Below, piece by piece: positions 47,289 through 60,112 of a stretch of 64,000 nt of DNA (its first letter is position 1; the number at the start of each line of letters is the position of its first letter). The stretch is from Protonemura montana (lineage: Eukaryota; Arthropoda; Insecta; Plecoptera; Nemouridae). A program made the translations under genes and the position numbers. The notes under the pieces are model-generated. The model searched no databases. It was not told the origin of the DNA and worked only from the letters and a program-made list of their open reading frames with translations. Where the stretch lies: assembly GCA_947568835.1 (NCBI GenBank), contig OX387606.1, positions 8,060,001 through 8,124,000 on the forward strand, written 5' to 3'.

Positions 47289-47740
47289 CCGAACGGTTTG
47301 GCGTGTTGGAAACACCGGTTCTCGTTAGATCACCGAAGTTAAGCAACACTGCGCTGAGTCAGGTATTGAATGGGTGACCATTATACACATGACCAGTTCT
47401 GTTCGGGAGAGAGGTTGGAGGGATGAAAGTTAGTGCAGCAACTTCACTCGCCTTGCTTATCAACCTCTCGACAGCATGGATTTGTGGAGGAATCCTGCTG
47501 TTCGCGTTGTACCGTCCTTCGGAAGGGACGTTAAGCCGGTGGTCCCCTTGGTGCTTTTCGACAGGAGTAGGCTACGTGCCGGCACCGGGTTCCCCCTCCT
47601 CCCTTCTAGGCTAGGTTAGGTTCATCATCATCCTCATCATCATCCACTCATTCACCGACGCCATTAGACCAGTGCCGCAGGGCCAGCTGTCAAAACAGTG
47701 CGTCGTTAAACACCACAAAAATAAAAAATAAAATAAAAAA
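47289..47740 (+). repeat. Full-length 5S-rRNA-derived SINE
   Basis: It begins CCGAACGGTTTGGCGTG, then a 5S-like head with ATCACCGAAGTTAAGCAAC and GGTATTGAATGGGTGACC. The body is shared with the minus-strand copy at 45101-45533, and it ends in TGCGTCGTTAAACACC plus an A-rich tail (AAAATAAAAAATAAAATAAA). The differing tails of the two copies (A-rich here, ATTG repeats there) suggest different priming or tail erosion. Confidence 0.85.
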
Positions 47741-49043
47741 CTCCAATTTGGTGTTCGATTTACGGTTTCGGGTTTACTATTTAAAATTTACAATTTATTA
47801 AAAATGTAATGTTTGGTTGTCTGCTGATTAGAGCAGAGGGAACGAATACCTGTTATTACAGGTACACAACTAAACTAAGGTAGTAACTTAGTTCTAACCA
47901 TAATCGCCCGGACTCAGCACATATTGTGTATCGCACATGCGATCTTTGCGAATAGTAAAATAAAGAAGGAAAGTGACCCGCACGTGCTTGTGTTTCATAT
48001 TTGTATCGGAGCTCATCCAAAAGTGCGAGAATGTGAGATCCGTGGGAACAGATTTCGATTCTTTGGGTAGAAAAAGAAGGTGATAACGCGAATTGGGAAC
48101 AACGCATTAAGAACCGTGTGGGAGGTGGCACATTTTCCTTCAGAGACTAGAGCTTCATTAATCACAATTTTAATTTAAAACACTTATCTGAATCTTGACC
48201 ATTCTGTGCATAGCATAAGCGTGTGCAACGGAAACAAGGAGAGTTTTTGTTTTGAAATGTAAGTGAACTGTTTTAACAAAGGTTTCAATCGATCTTGAAT
48301 ACCTAGTCAATGACTTGCTGTAATTAGTGAGATTTTGTTACAATAATAAAGCTGTCCGAAAAATTCTGTCGCTCTAAGAGACGACCATTTCTACAGATAC
48401 AGTTGGATGACGTAAAATTACATAAACAATGAAATTTGTAAAGTGGATTGTGATAGAAAGACATAATATATAATTTGAAGTTATGACCGAAGAATTCCAG
48501 CGGATGAAAGAGATTTCCCTGCGGCTGAAAATCTGGGATAGTACCCTGTCGCTGGTCATGACCGCCTCTACCGATGTTAGCAATCTTTTCTAGTGGAATG
48601 CCGATTCGATTTATTAAAAAAAAATCACGTCGAGACGTTAGAATTGGTCTAGAATCGTGTCTGCCGCAAAGTGACATGACTAGCACTATAAATAGTTGCG
48701 AGGAGGTCGTACGTAGCGGTGCTGGAGTGGGTTGCACTGATGTAGATGAACTTTGGCATAAATTCGAAAGCAATACCCCTGTCTCGTAGCGTATCCACCT
48801 ATAGAGTCATCGCATGCTTTGCTTGTGGCTATATCTGAGGTCATTTTCTCATGGCGAGACACCCACGCAGAATGAAGAGATAGAATCTTTGTCATACACT
48901 GAGGTCACAGGCCATTTAGCTTCATCGGGATACGGCGATATTACAGAATATAGATTTGCAATTAAGCCTAATAGGCATGTCCTATACCTACCTTTTTCGA
49001 CGCTATTGTAAAAAGTAAAAACACGAGCTTAAAATAATGGTGT
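47741..49043. other. Intergenic sequence
   Basis: No gene recognised. Overlapping short frames on both strands around 48324-48895 have no family resemblance. The next gene, on the minus strand, ends its transcript near 49044. Confidence 0.45.
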
Positions 49044-49049
49044 TTTATT
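49044..49049 (-). terminator. CMPK1: Candidate poly(A) signal of the UMP-CMP kinase gene
   Basis: TTTATT on the plus strand is AATAAA on the minus strand, 870 nt downstream of the kinase stop codon. I saw no closer exact hexamer, so a long 3' UTR (49050-49918) is implied. Confidence 0.35.
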
Positions 49050-49918
49050 TGTACGACCTTTAAACTAGTACATCGTTAACATTTACCCAAGAGATAACCA
49101 GGAAACAAAATATAATTTAAAACTGTTTCGCAAAAAAAGTCACGTTTTTCTAACAAGTTTTGTCATGTCATTGCTTCTTGAATGAATTGAGGCAAACAGG
49201 CTGAACAACGTCAAACTGTAACTATCCAAAAAGCAGCCTACTGAAACTGTCTCTCACTTACCTACCTTACTCCTAAGCATTAATCAATGCAAACATGGTT
49301 ACTTTTGTTTTATAACAGCACAGACTAGCACACTTTGTTTTATATAATTTTAATAAATGCTTAGAAACCACATGCTTATTTGGTGACACTGTACAATTAT
49401 TTCTAAAGCAGCATTCACTGTGTTCCCAGTTGTAAAAGAAGTCAGTGTACCATCTACCTAGATTAGATATTCTGTAAAGTGCAGTGTGGGTTCTACTTTA
49501 ACAAGTTTTAATTTTACTCAACTAATTTATGCTAGGGCATAAGTTACTCTGGGATGTGACGAGGGCGGCGATTCTCAGCCAAGTACAGTACAATTATCAA
49601 ATATAGTTAATAATCGAATATAAATAATTGGAAGTCACTTCTGCACCTGGGACTCTGAAGAGGAATAACACTATTTCCCTGTAATAAAAACGTCAGTTGC
49701 ATATTTATAATCATACAATGATAATAAAGTGATGCGGGGAATAATGGCTCAAGCCAATTTTAACATTGTAACAAATTCAATACTGAACTTAACCTAGCCT
49801 ACCACTTGCTATCCCGGTGTGGTACACTTAATATTGGTTTGCTTATTAATAAGCTACATATTTTCTCTGAGCCCAATGCCAGTTACATAATTGTTTTAAA
49901 CGTTGTTCCCAAACATGA

Positions 49919-50578
49919 TTACAGTGTTTCAAAAATAGTTTTGACATCGTCAAAGACAGCTTTTGGGCTGCGATTGGAGTCAACCCTTTTAACCATATCC
50001 AATGACTCGTAATGCTTGATGATCGGCATGGACGCATTCATGTAGGTGTCAAATCGCAGTTTGAGACTTTCGGGGTTGTCGTCTGACCTCCCACTTCCTG
50101 CTTGTCCTCTATTCAAACACCTCTCGGTGCACTTAGCCTCTGAACAGTCGAAGAACAACACGAAGAGGAGCTTGATGCGTTCCCCCATAGCTTTCGTCCA
50201 GCCATCCAAGTTGTCTTGATTTCTTGGGAAACCGTCGACCAGGAATTTCTTTGTCGCCGACTTATTCATGGCAGCTTCGATCAGACTGCACGTCACTTCG
50301 ACTGGCACGATTTTACCTTCTTTGATGTACGTTTCGATCATCTCGCCAAACTGAGAACCAGGCTTGCTGCGTTCTTCTCTTAGCAAGTCACCGGCAGATA
50401 AATGGACGAAACCGTAGGAGTCCACTATGTTCTTGCATTGCGTGCCCTTGCCGGCGCCTGGCCCACCCAAAACGAACACTACTTGAGGCGTAAGGTCTTG
50501 GCTCATTGTGACAAACTTCCTAATTGGTGACTGGAATATATTTGTACGTATTAAACACGCCGAAAATAAAATTCTCAT
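49919..50578 (-). CDS. CMPK1: UMP-CMP kinase, intronless
   Basis: A single exon encodes 219 aa. The enzyme transfers phosphate from ATP to UMP or CMP (and dCMP), supplying pyrimidine diphosphates. Seen: Walker A loop GGPGAGKGTQ at residues 38-47, the NMP-binding segment HLSAGDLLREE, the motif DGFPRNQDNLDGW, and a short LID with SGRSDDN, as in eukaryotic UMP-CMP kinases; the rest aligns end to end with the family. The first 24 residues (MRILFSACLIRTNIFQSPIRKFVT) are an extension without acidic residues and with four basic ones, followed by a second Met (plus-strand 50504-50506) where the usual cytosolic protein begins. The second ATG has a better context (ACAATGA) than the first (TCAATGA). The lack of introns contrasts with the intron-rich neighbours and may mark an old retrocopy that kept function. 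It is not visibly damaged. Confidence 0.93.
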   Translation of the reverse strand: MRILFSACLIRTNIFQSPIRKFVTMSQDLTPQVVFVLGGPGAGKGTQCKNIVDSYGFVHLSAGDLLREERSKPGSQFGEMIETYIKEGKIVPVEVTCSLIEAAMNKSATKKFLVDGFPRNQDNLDGWTKAMGERIKLLFVLFFDCSEAKCTERCLNRGQAGSGRSDDNPESLKLRFDTYMNASMPIIKHYESLDMVKRVDSNRSPKAVFDDVKTIFETL

Positions 50579-53500
50579 TGACTGACTACCGACAACGTCA
50601 CTTTGTTGATGTGGGATGGGCGGCCAACTTGCGTTTCGCTACCCGTCTGACTACTGCGCCTGCTCGACGAGTTCACGCGTTAGTTTGGCGATACGACGCT
50701 GCGAGCAACGCTCTCATGGACCGTAGCCTTACTCGACCTAGCGGCAGAAGTTGGAAGTAGTAGATGTTATTGATCTCATGGTGAGCATATGGCTGCCAGT
50801 AGAAACGGCACCTCCACCACGTGGTGGATTTGGGTATTTATGAAAGCATGGGGTTAAAGAACCTTGGAATTTGCGATTGTTTTGTATCAATTAGACAGCT
50901 AGTAATTTGATTTTTTTGTTCGAAAATCGAGAATACGTAAGGAAAACCAAGAGGGAAAACGTTTTTCCATCATCTGGTTTGATTTTTTCAAAGGGGCTGT
51001 GAACTATTTCGCATCATCACAGCCACCTTGAGGTAACGAACTCTAATTTTCGACATAATTATTCGCCTCTCTCACAAGAAGCTCGATGCCGTGCAAAGTT
51101 TAAAATTTAAATTCCCTCGGAAAGAAAAAACAAGAATTTCTAAAAAATTACATGTTAAGAACCTTGCGTTAGAACTGGCATGAAGTTTCGAAGCTGTCAC
51201 ATCGCGCATGTCACCCACTCCCAGGAAGCGGCCAGGATGCGTCACCAATTCAGGACGAGATGCAAACTATGGTGCAATCCGTTTTACTTCCGGCCATTCA
51301 ACTCAGCAGCGGAGGCAGCAGCACATTTTACCACTCGTAAATTTTCATTAGGAAGGCTTCGTCGCCCGTAATTCCATCTAATACAATATCGATATCTTTA
51401 TTAGGTTACAGGGAGATCGCCGCATCGGTCACAGCACGGGACTCAAGAATGACAAGCTAAACGCTTCCTTCCTGTTACTCTGGATCAGCGATTATTTTTA
51501 TAGATGGAACGAGCGCGTTGGCCTATTTAAGCCCAGTTTAAAACTCAAGAGGCTGGCTAAAAGCGATCTCGCACGTGTCAAGACCGTCATGCGGTCAGAT
51601 CCAATGCAGAGGGAAATACTTTTTTTTTTTACATCTGGCTCATTAAAATCGTTTGTTTACTTGGCGTGGAATTGAAATGAAAAGTTTCAACTAGAGCTGA
51701 ATTCAATTTGAAAGTGTTGTGTAATTCTGTTTGGTTGGAGGGTCGACCATTCTTTCGTCGCTCTGCGGGTTTTAATTCTGAGGGGCACGCGCGGCGGTGC
51801 AGCGCGGGGCAACGGAAATGGGGCCCATGATTGCTGTCGGTGCCGACGCATTGTTGTTGGCGACACCATGTGATGACGTAGCAATGTGGGCAAGGGTGGT
51901 CGATTGTTTAGTAAACCGACAGATTTGTCTAGTGCGTGGAAATGCGTGGAGTGGCGGTGTGATGTCACTCGAATTACACCTGTTCAGGGTGTATTTTAAT
52001 TTTGCTTTGTTACAGGAAAGGAGTATCATACTTATCCCCCGCTGGCGACCCACTTGGCATTCACAAGAAAACAAATTTAACACCAATTAACGAATTGTCT
52101 ATGCAGTTTTTAAACACTGGTTCGCTAAATGTTTTTGCTGAAAACAATAGCTTGTCGCGCATAGACACGTTTGTTGCATTTTTCGTAATGTATTTTATTG
52201 GCTCAAGGGCTCATTGTTAATTAGAGTATGGAGATGATGACATTTATCATCGACAGACTGGTGTGATGCAATTTCCGTGGGCAACGGCTAGATCTGTACA
52301 CACAGTGCTGTTCCGTGGAAAGAACCCAACCCTTAAGATGAAGCAACTGCCAAGCTTTGCATTCGTAATTGACAGGCATAATCGGTTAATAACGAACGAC
52401 CACGTGTAACGCATTGTTAGGATCTCGTAGATCGAGAACACACTCGTGCATGCCGCAGCGCTGTCCTGTAACAAAAATAACAATACAACTGTAAGATTTG
52501 CGCGGTACCCGTTGCCGAGTTGCGACGTCGGTACCCTATTCGGGAGACAGTTTTCTAGATACGAGGGTGGAACGATGATGACGTGTATGACGTTTCTTTC
52601 AGATGTCCGATTCCTACTCATAATCGTAAAAATCACGGCGCAGCCAACGCACGATTTCGTTGCTATCTGTGCTTGGCACTCAAAATTCTGTTTATTATAT
52701 GCTGACAAAAAATTATTCAATTTAATGTTATGCGATATAGTATTCAATCCTCTTCCTAGTTCGACTCACCGCTCATGTTATAAAAGGGCGTAGCGTAGCA
52801 ACATGTAGTAGGTAAGTAACTTAACCATTCAGGAGCCGAATAAAGAATAATGGTTCAGGAAGTGGACATGCATATACCGTATCGTATCACATGTACGCGG
52901 GAGCAGCACCGTATGCCTCGGCGGCACTGCATGGCCTGGCACGCGGTGGCACCCACCCCACCACGAAGTAACCGATCGAGAAGACGTATGTACGCCTTAG
53001 CACCGCGGGGAGCGTCGTGAGTGGTTCACAATTCAACCACAGATCGGTATTATAGTGCACAATATTCCGTCTAATACCCTTCAGGTCAGCAATTAGTCTC
53101 ACAAGAAAGCTGCTCGCTCGCTTAACTGGCCGGGCGTCGATGATTTTCTAATAGGAAATATCACGTTTTTGACATTTTAATTATAAGGTGCTTCACCCTT
53201 ACGCGCTCCGAAATGATGCTGAGGATACTAACGCAGCTGCTGAACATTTTCGGATCGCGATGACGGATAAGATATTTGTTTAACATCTCATCGCTGGGTA
53301 TAATCGGATGAAATTATTCAATCGGGAGAAGTGGTTTTCTGATTTTCATCCCGCATCGCGCTTTGAGATAAGCAAAGGGGAGGCATCGACGATCGGGTGG
53401 AGTTGGGAAGATAAATCTGTAACACGATGCTTTTTATCGACGCAGCCTAATGGCGCGGCGGAACGAGTTTGTTTTCTTAATTGGGGGGGGCTTTGAAAAT

Positions 53501-56500
53501 AGAATTACGACTTTCTGATGTGGCCAGGTTACCCACGGTATACCCATGTAGTTCGGTTCGAGACTTATAAGAAGCATGTCCGTTCGCATTATCATGGGGA
53601 GCGCATTATTTTTGTAAAATGACATTCGAGATTAATCCATTACAATATGGGACGACTTAATGAACGATTTGGGACAGGTCCAGCCCATGGGCATCTTCTT
53701 ATAACTAATCCGTTACACAAAGTGTAATCGTATTATCTCTACTGTCGAGTAAATAGGGCCATTCTTCGTGAAGAAATCGCTCCCACGAGTCGTCGGGGGG
53801 TTGACGTCGGTCATCAATGTCAGTGGTCTGGTCTATCCATCGAGAATATGTCCTAGGACTCTCGAGACTGGGCCCTGTTCGTGATTAATGCTTTGTTTTC
53901 ATGCTGTAGTCGGCAATCACCAAGGAGGAGGTCGCATTGTTGTCTGAGGACAGACACCGACGACGACGATCTTCTGGAGACAATGAACCAGCCTCCCTGA
54001 AATAAATAAGGCCTACAAGTTAGGCTCCGGTTGAATAAACTCTTAGCCTTCACCTGTGGACATCCCTTGCTTGGTAGAAGCTACGAAATCTTACCATGCG
54101 TATGTTAATCGATACCTGTCCGGCTATCTTAGCTTCGCAATAGGTGCAGGGTACACGCGGTATCCAATAGTCACGTGCGGCAAGAGAAAATCATTTAATC
54201 TGACCAGCTTGTTATTACGTTGCACGCTACAAAATCAGTCGATTGTGGCGTTTTCTCCTTAAATCGGCTCCGAGATTGAAAATTAAGTCACACATTTTTA
54301 TTCCATTTGTCCACGCAGGAAACTGTTGTTGGCTCTCCGGCCACTTAAGATTGCCGCGTGTAAAATGTCGTGCCTGCATTTCAATTCAATTTCAAACCCT
54401 TCGTGGCTAAATCTACAATGGGAAAGAAGAAAGTTAAAACTCTGTTTAGAAAGAAAAAAGTTAAAAAAAAAGAGTAACAATGGTATGTGTCAACAGAGGT
54501 GAGAAGAATAATATCGACAAAAAAAAAGTCGCGCGAAGATATTCCCTTTCACTGCTGGTGCAAAGTGAGCCTGTGTAAGTTATGTCCACTATTATTTAAC
54601 GACTGGTAGACATGTTTGATGGGCGACACAGTGTTTGGGGTTGATGCTTCACCAAGGGGTGTCTTTGCCAGCAGTTTCAGTTGTGGCAGTTGACAATGGC
54701 TGCATTTGTCAGGGTGCTTTAGACAATTTTGGACTCCCAGAGTCGCTACCCTCGGTGTCGCCTCTATTTCCTTCTTCTGAGAAAACGCCCGCATACACGG
54801 ATCAGTTCGATGGAGGTCCACGTCAGAGGGTATCACTCAATAATGCCATGAAAAGGAGCAGAACAAACACAAGGTTATTTAGCTGGACCAGTGGTGGAGT
54901 CCAGAACGTTTTATTTTGGTTTGAATCGTGAACAGGACACAAGCGACGAATGTGTCCCCTAGTTGTACTTAAGTGGAATTCTCGTGCTTATCACAAATGC
55001 TACATACACCACAAGCGAGTATAATTTCAAGCAGATGTATTTGGAAAGGAAATGTTCAGAAACAGTTGTTTAGTTTTGAAGCACATCTAATTGAAAGTTC
55101 TCAGTGTACCTGTGGGCTGTGACCACCTGTAGGGACTTTTAATTAGCATTTCTAGGTCCGCGGCTTGCCTGCAATGTATATTGTATTTATTTATTTTTAT
55201 TTTATTTTTTTATTTTTTGAAAACGTCGCTCGCTCGTTTTAGCCCTTGATTCCCCTCGCATTCGCCACTGGTTCGCCGTAAAATTCCCCATCAGGTTTTT
55301 ATCCCGAATTTTCTCTCCCCACACACCGCTCGAAGCATGATTCCTATATTTAACCCCGGGAATTAATAAAAGGCAATTATACTGAGGTGTTTACGCAGTG
55401 GGAACGGATCGGGGGGCTGCGATCGTGCGCTCGGTGCCGTCGCCCCAGCCCGCGGTCATTGAGAAAATAAACGGCGTCGTCGTGTGGAAAGCGTCGAGCC
55501 GACGGCGCACATGCAGCGCGGCGTCGACGTCGCGGCGCCTGCCCCGGACGGCAATAACATCCCTATCTTGGGAAACGAGCTTTTCCGACGCAAATTTGAA
55601 TCAGTCGCTCGGCTGCCAGCCGTCGTAACCGTCGACCGGGTGCTGCTACGCTAGCATCGCGACGCGTATTGTGATTGATAGCGATTTGCGTTGAAATTGG
55701 GACTCTTAATTAGGGATTTGGGTGCATCGTCCCCTGATTGTGTGTGATTTTTTATATACCAGGTGCTTTGACGTCAAGTGTAGGTATTGACACTATCAGG
55801 TTGATATACCGTTCCAAGACCACAACAATTCATGTGCGTTACAAAAAAAGCCATCTGTACCTACAGTTTTTTTTTTCTGTGAGTCAGACATAATTTTTGA
55901 ATAATTAAACGGACATTACTAAATTTCTGGTCACAGTATTGTACGTGTTACATAATAAGATGAACATTTGAATAGAGTCGAGCCACTCGACAGGCGTGTT
56001 TAAAAAAGTGCTCTGAGAAAATTATTTAACACAAATGCAACTGTTGTTTATTGTCTAGCGAAGCTGTGTGTGTGTGTGTGTGCAGTTGACGAAGACTCAA
56101 AGTTTTAGGCGTTTTCCTCGGCTCGCCCTCTATTCGTCCAGTCGAAGGTCTTCGTGCACCTTTTAGTGGTGGGTGGTGGAGATCAATGGCGGTGGGTGGA
56201 CCACGGTGCCGGGATACGAACGGGATCTGCCTACTACAAATGTTTGTTTTTTTTTACTTCAAGGCTGTCACTTGATCTACGAAAAGCGGTTTAATTATGC
56301 ACAGTGTGCATGGGAGCTCTACAAGTTGATCTTGATCAGTGTGCCCGCGATTGTCCGACGAAGTGTGCAGACCTAGAGCGTTCATCGGCGTCCGATCGCG
56401 ATCAAATGGCGTAGATCGCAGGTGTGATTGTGCTACGCTCGTGTGATTTCTTTGGGACTTGCGTGATTTTTTTTATTTTCTGAGTTGACATTGGGGAAAA

Positions 56501-59464
56501 AATGCTTCGTCGAAAGAAGGTACGGCTCTTTACAACATGTCTAAGATCATCAATTCTTTCTGAACGATGAAGGTAGATTTGTGTCCATGTCAAAGTCTCT
56601 GAGACTTTTTTTTCAGCATCTTAGCCAGACTGTCACTGACCCAGACCAGGGTCAAGAAATCTTTCCCCATCGGACCGTTCCTCCTACCCCTGACCTCTTC
56701 GTATGTGTGTGACAGCCACCGCCTGACACTTCAAGCACATGGGCACGTCGTTTTCAGACACGACCCTAGCCAAAATCGACCGTTGTCAACCAATGAAAAT
56801 GTGTGTGGAAATATCTCCGTGAAAATCCCGTTGCGAGGGATGACATCAGCCGGCGCGGGCGTGCGTCACAGAGATCGATACACCCCCATGTGGAAGTCGG
56901 CATTGGGGCGAGGCCAAAATCGACTCAGCCACTTTCTGAGAGCCCCAAATAACCGACAAGATTAGTGAATTAATAACTGTACGAGAGGATGATCGAGGAA
57001 CTATTTGAATTCACACGATAAATTAATTTCAATCTCGAACGCGTGTCCAAATAATCCATTTCACGGTCATCATAATGTATATGGGAACATATTTCGTTTG
57101 GTCTCTCGACGCGCCATAAATAAGGGGTTAACTCGTTTTGGAAATCAAAGGCGTGTTGCCGCGGTCCGCTTAATGAAACGAAAATAAGCGTTCGATTGGA
57201 TGTCGCGTGTGGTTGTTTTGGGGCAAACGGCGCCCCCCGTGCGTCCCCAAGGCTTGTGTACGAGCGTCGCTCAGATGAAATGGACCCCCGTCGAGTGGGT
57301 ATACCCCCTTGGTCAAACGATTTGATCACGATATTGTCCCAACACCATAACCACGATCAGCGACATGAAAAACTGCGAAAGATATTTTCATTTGACTAAC
57401 CTGGTTATGATCGTAACTAACATTTAGAGTGCATGCAGTGCGCAGAGTCGTCTGCGATCAAAGCTGGCTAACGATTGCTGCATGCTTTTCTATGATTTAT
57501 TATGTGGGGAGGCTTCACAATAATACACGTTGCACACACAATGAGCTTGAGGCTGGATGTGTGCTCTGAGCTCCTTCACAGAGCTGCAAAGAGCTTCGAG
57601 AGAGCTTGGTGCAGAGTAAATAGCCGAGGAATACCATAATCAAGAGGAGGCTGCATTCAAATCGAAAAGTTAGTTTACTGAAAGGTTCACTCTTCCGAGT
57701 GAAAAGACCGTGAAGACTTTGGGGAGTCACGAGGCAATGGTCATAAATTTGTTGATTGAAATCTTGGTACAATTATACAGGTTTATTGTGGATTCCTCTG
57801 TATGGATGTTCACGTACACAAACCTATATTAATTAAACTGATGTGTACGTGCGTCTGTTATTTGTGCCGTTATCGAAGGATTCGGTTTGGAATTCAATGG
57901 ACCGACCGCTTCGTTCAGATTATTTTAGCCCTGGCCCTCAGCAAGTTTGAAAATAATTAGGCTCTAAAACACCAATGCGTGCAGGTCGAGACAGCCCATG
58001 AAATTTGACACAAACGTTTTGAAATAATTAGATATATACAATACATTAATTAAGGGACCTTAAATAGTGTTATAAGTATAATAGTGGTATAAAATTGAAA
58101 GCACAACATGCATTTATTGTTGTGTGAGTGAAATTTGAAGACAACGAACTCGAGAAACTCGATCCATAAAAAGTTCTACACGAAATTAGCATATACATAT
58201 CTTTTGGCCTGTTATAAACATTTCAGTTGTACATGGTTTTCAAGAATGATTATCAAGAAACTTATTACTATTCATGAATGGTTGTTTTCGATTAAGATTT
58301 AGCTCTTTGTCTATCGCTCTGTAGACTTCAACCAATTTCGAGCTGATTGTTTCAGAGTGAGCCGGCAAAAAGTGATGAATCGCGCCCCGCTCTCTGCAGC
58401 CAGGGGATGTTTATGGGGGTGTGGAGGCAATTATAACCTGCTGGGATTTGGGATATGAAGTTACTCAATTATTTATATCCTGTCTGCCGGCGTCTAACGC
58501 CCTCCCCGCTTGGCCTGCAGGATCATCTTCTGCCTGCTCTTTTGGATCTCAGATGAGGCTGCAGCGAAGCAAGATTCGTTCCACCTCTAGAAATCTCTTT
58601 TACTTCCTCCGAAGGATGCACAGTCATGAGAGTAGAGTTTGATAGATTCATTATGCTCTTAGCAAAGGGGAACTTTATGGGATTTTATTCTGTTGAATCA
58701 GTCAGTCTGTTTAAGAGTTCATTAAAATCAGCAAGTGGAATCTGTGCTAATGCAGAAGCCAGAAAGGGCCTAATTCATTTCTCTTCGGCACCCTCGTTTT
58801 CACACCGTCGATGTACACCCTGCCTCATGTCTGGGATTGACTTGTTCGAATGGCTCATTGATTATTCCTGGGTTTGTGCATGGTCTTGCCTTCGGTTTGG
58901 CGTGATATTCTTCGTGCCTGCTGATCTTAGATGACCTGCCGCACATTCTAATGTCTTTTCAATAGGGCTTGCTTATGGAATAATGGAATTGCCTCTAGGA
59001 TGGATATAAATGCACCGTTCGTCTGATTCTCCATGCTTTTTAATGCACAATGGCGTAGGTCATGATCATTTTCACCTGGCAACCTAATGGCTTAGTATAA
59101 CATGCAAAACTGATTGCTTTATAGTGTGTAAGGCACCTATCAAAGTATGCCCATGTTGCAGCAGAGATATCCTGGCTTCGAATAGCTTGCCTGTGTGTCT
59201 CCTTCCTATAGTTACAAAGGTATATCCGTGCCGCTTCACCGCGCCCCATAGATGTGTGAGAAAAATTAACGAGCACTTTTTCAAATTTCATGTTTGAAAC
59301 ATGTGTTATAACTGAAAACAAATCTCACGTTCTTACTTTCTGATTGTTTAAACCCTGCTAATGTATGACCTTTATGGAACTATCTCCAATCAACGATTAA
59401 AAAACTTGTTTGGAGTTTCATTTGAAGTCGAGGACTGATATCGCTTTCTTGATTGGTTTCCCAG
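50579..59464. other. Gene-free stretch, mixed composition
   Basis: Nearly 9 kb without a supported gene. The first ~150 bp presumably hold the kinase promoter (a GGGCGG at about 50618). A GC-rich patch at 55389-55640 with CpG-dense strings is the best candidate for a promoter or untranslated first exon of the gene whose coding exon starts at 59465. A (TG)9 run lies at 56065-56082. Elsewhere there are many homeodomain-type AT cores and GATA strings, as in non-coding regulatory DNA near developmental genes, but this is impression only. Confidence 0.4.
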
Positions 59465-60112
59465 GTTAACCCAACCGATCGCGCTGCGATCTGCATGGAC
59501 AGCAAGCGCAGCGAGGCTCAGCTGGACGAGCAGCCCGTCGAGGTGGCCTGCGAGGCGTTTGACGACGCTGTTCACGAGTTTTCCGGAAACCAAAGTGTCC
59601 GCAAGTCCACCAAAGCGCAGCGCGTGAAATCCTATCTGAAAAAGTGCAAGGATGCCGCTTTGGGGACGAGCTCGAGTCAAGGCACCGAAGATGTGAAGAC
59701 GGAGATTGCGCGGACATCGTCGACGCAGGACGAGGAGTCGAATTCGAAACAGATCGAGCACAAGGCGCAGAAAGAGGTGCTGCCCAACACGTGTTGGTAC
59801 GTCGCGGACAATTTCGAGTCGACGTCCGACGTCCAGGATCAGGTACCGGTGTACGAGATGAGGTCGCCGCCGGCAGAAGAGAGTGAGATTTGCGAAAAAC
59901 TCGTGAACTATGATTTAGGAGGCCCTCCGGTAACTTTTGAAACGTGTAAAATTCGAAAGGGAAATAACTCATCGGAGTGTTTACGCGGCAAAGTTTCCGA
60001 GTCGACAGAAACGGTGCCAAAAAGTCGGCCCTGCAGCGGTTTGGAGTCGGAAAGCAGCGCACAGCGCAATAAAGCGACTAGTAGAGATGTCACTGACGGC
60101 TCGTCTCCAGAG
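59465..60112 (+). CDS. First coding exon of an unrecognised gene (partial)
   Basis: The exon opens after a good acceptor (GATTGGTTTCCCAG). The likely start codon is 59495, preceded by about 30 nt of leader, so a 5' untranslated exon should exist upstream. From there 206 codons are open to a strong donor, CCAGAG|GTGAGT, in phase 0. The peptide is hydrophilic and rich in Ser, Glu and Lys, with low hydrophobicity, no signal peptide and no membrane segment; it looks disordered. The most protein-like element is a basic stretch, KAQRVKSYLKKCKDAALG, which could be a short helix or interaction motif. GC content and codon use are clearly higher than in the surroundings, supporting real coding. I do not recognise the family. 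Later exons must lie to the right, probably past the window edge. Confidence 0.65.

Noticed and set aside
47330-47410. Possible 5S rRNA gene
   Set aside because: Only the 5S internal-promoter-like region is recognisable, diverged, and continues into a shared SINE body with an A-rich tail; a second copy lies at 45101-45533.
47423-47614. Open frame of 63 codons, and its relative on the minus strand at 45210-45401
   Set aside because: Both lie inside the 5S-derived SINE bodies. The shared frame reflects repeat homology, not a protein.
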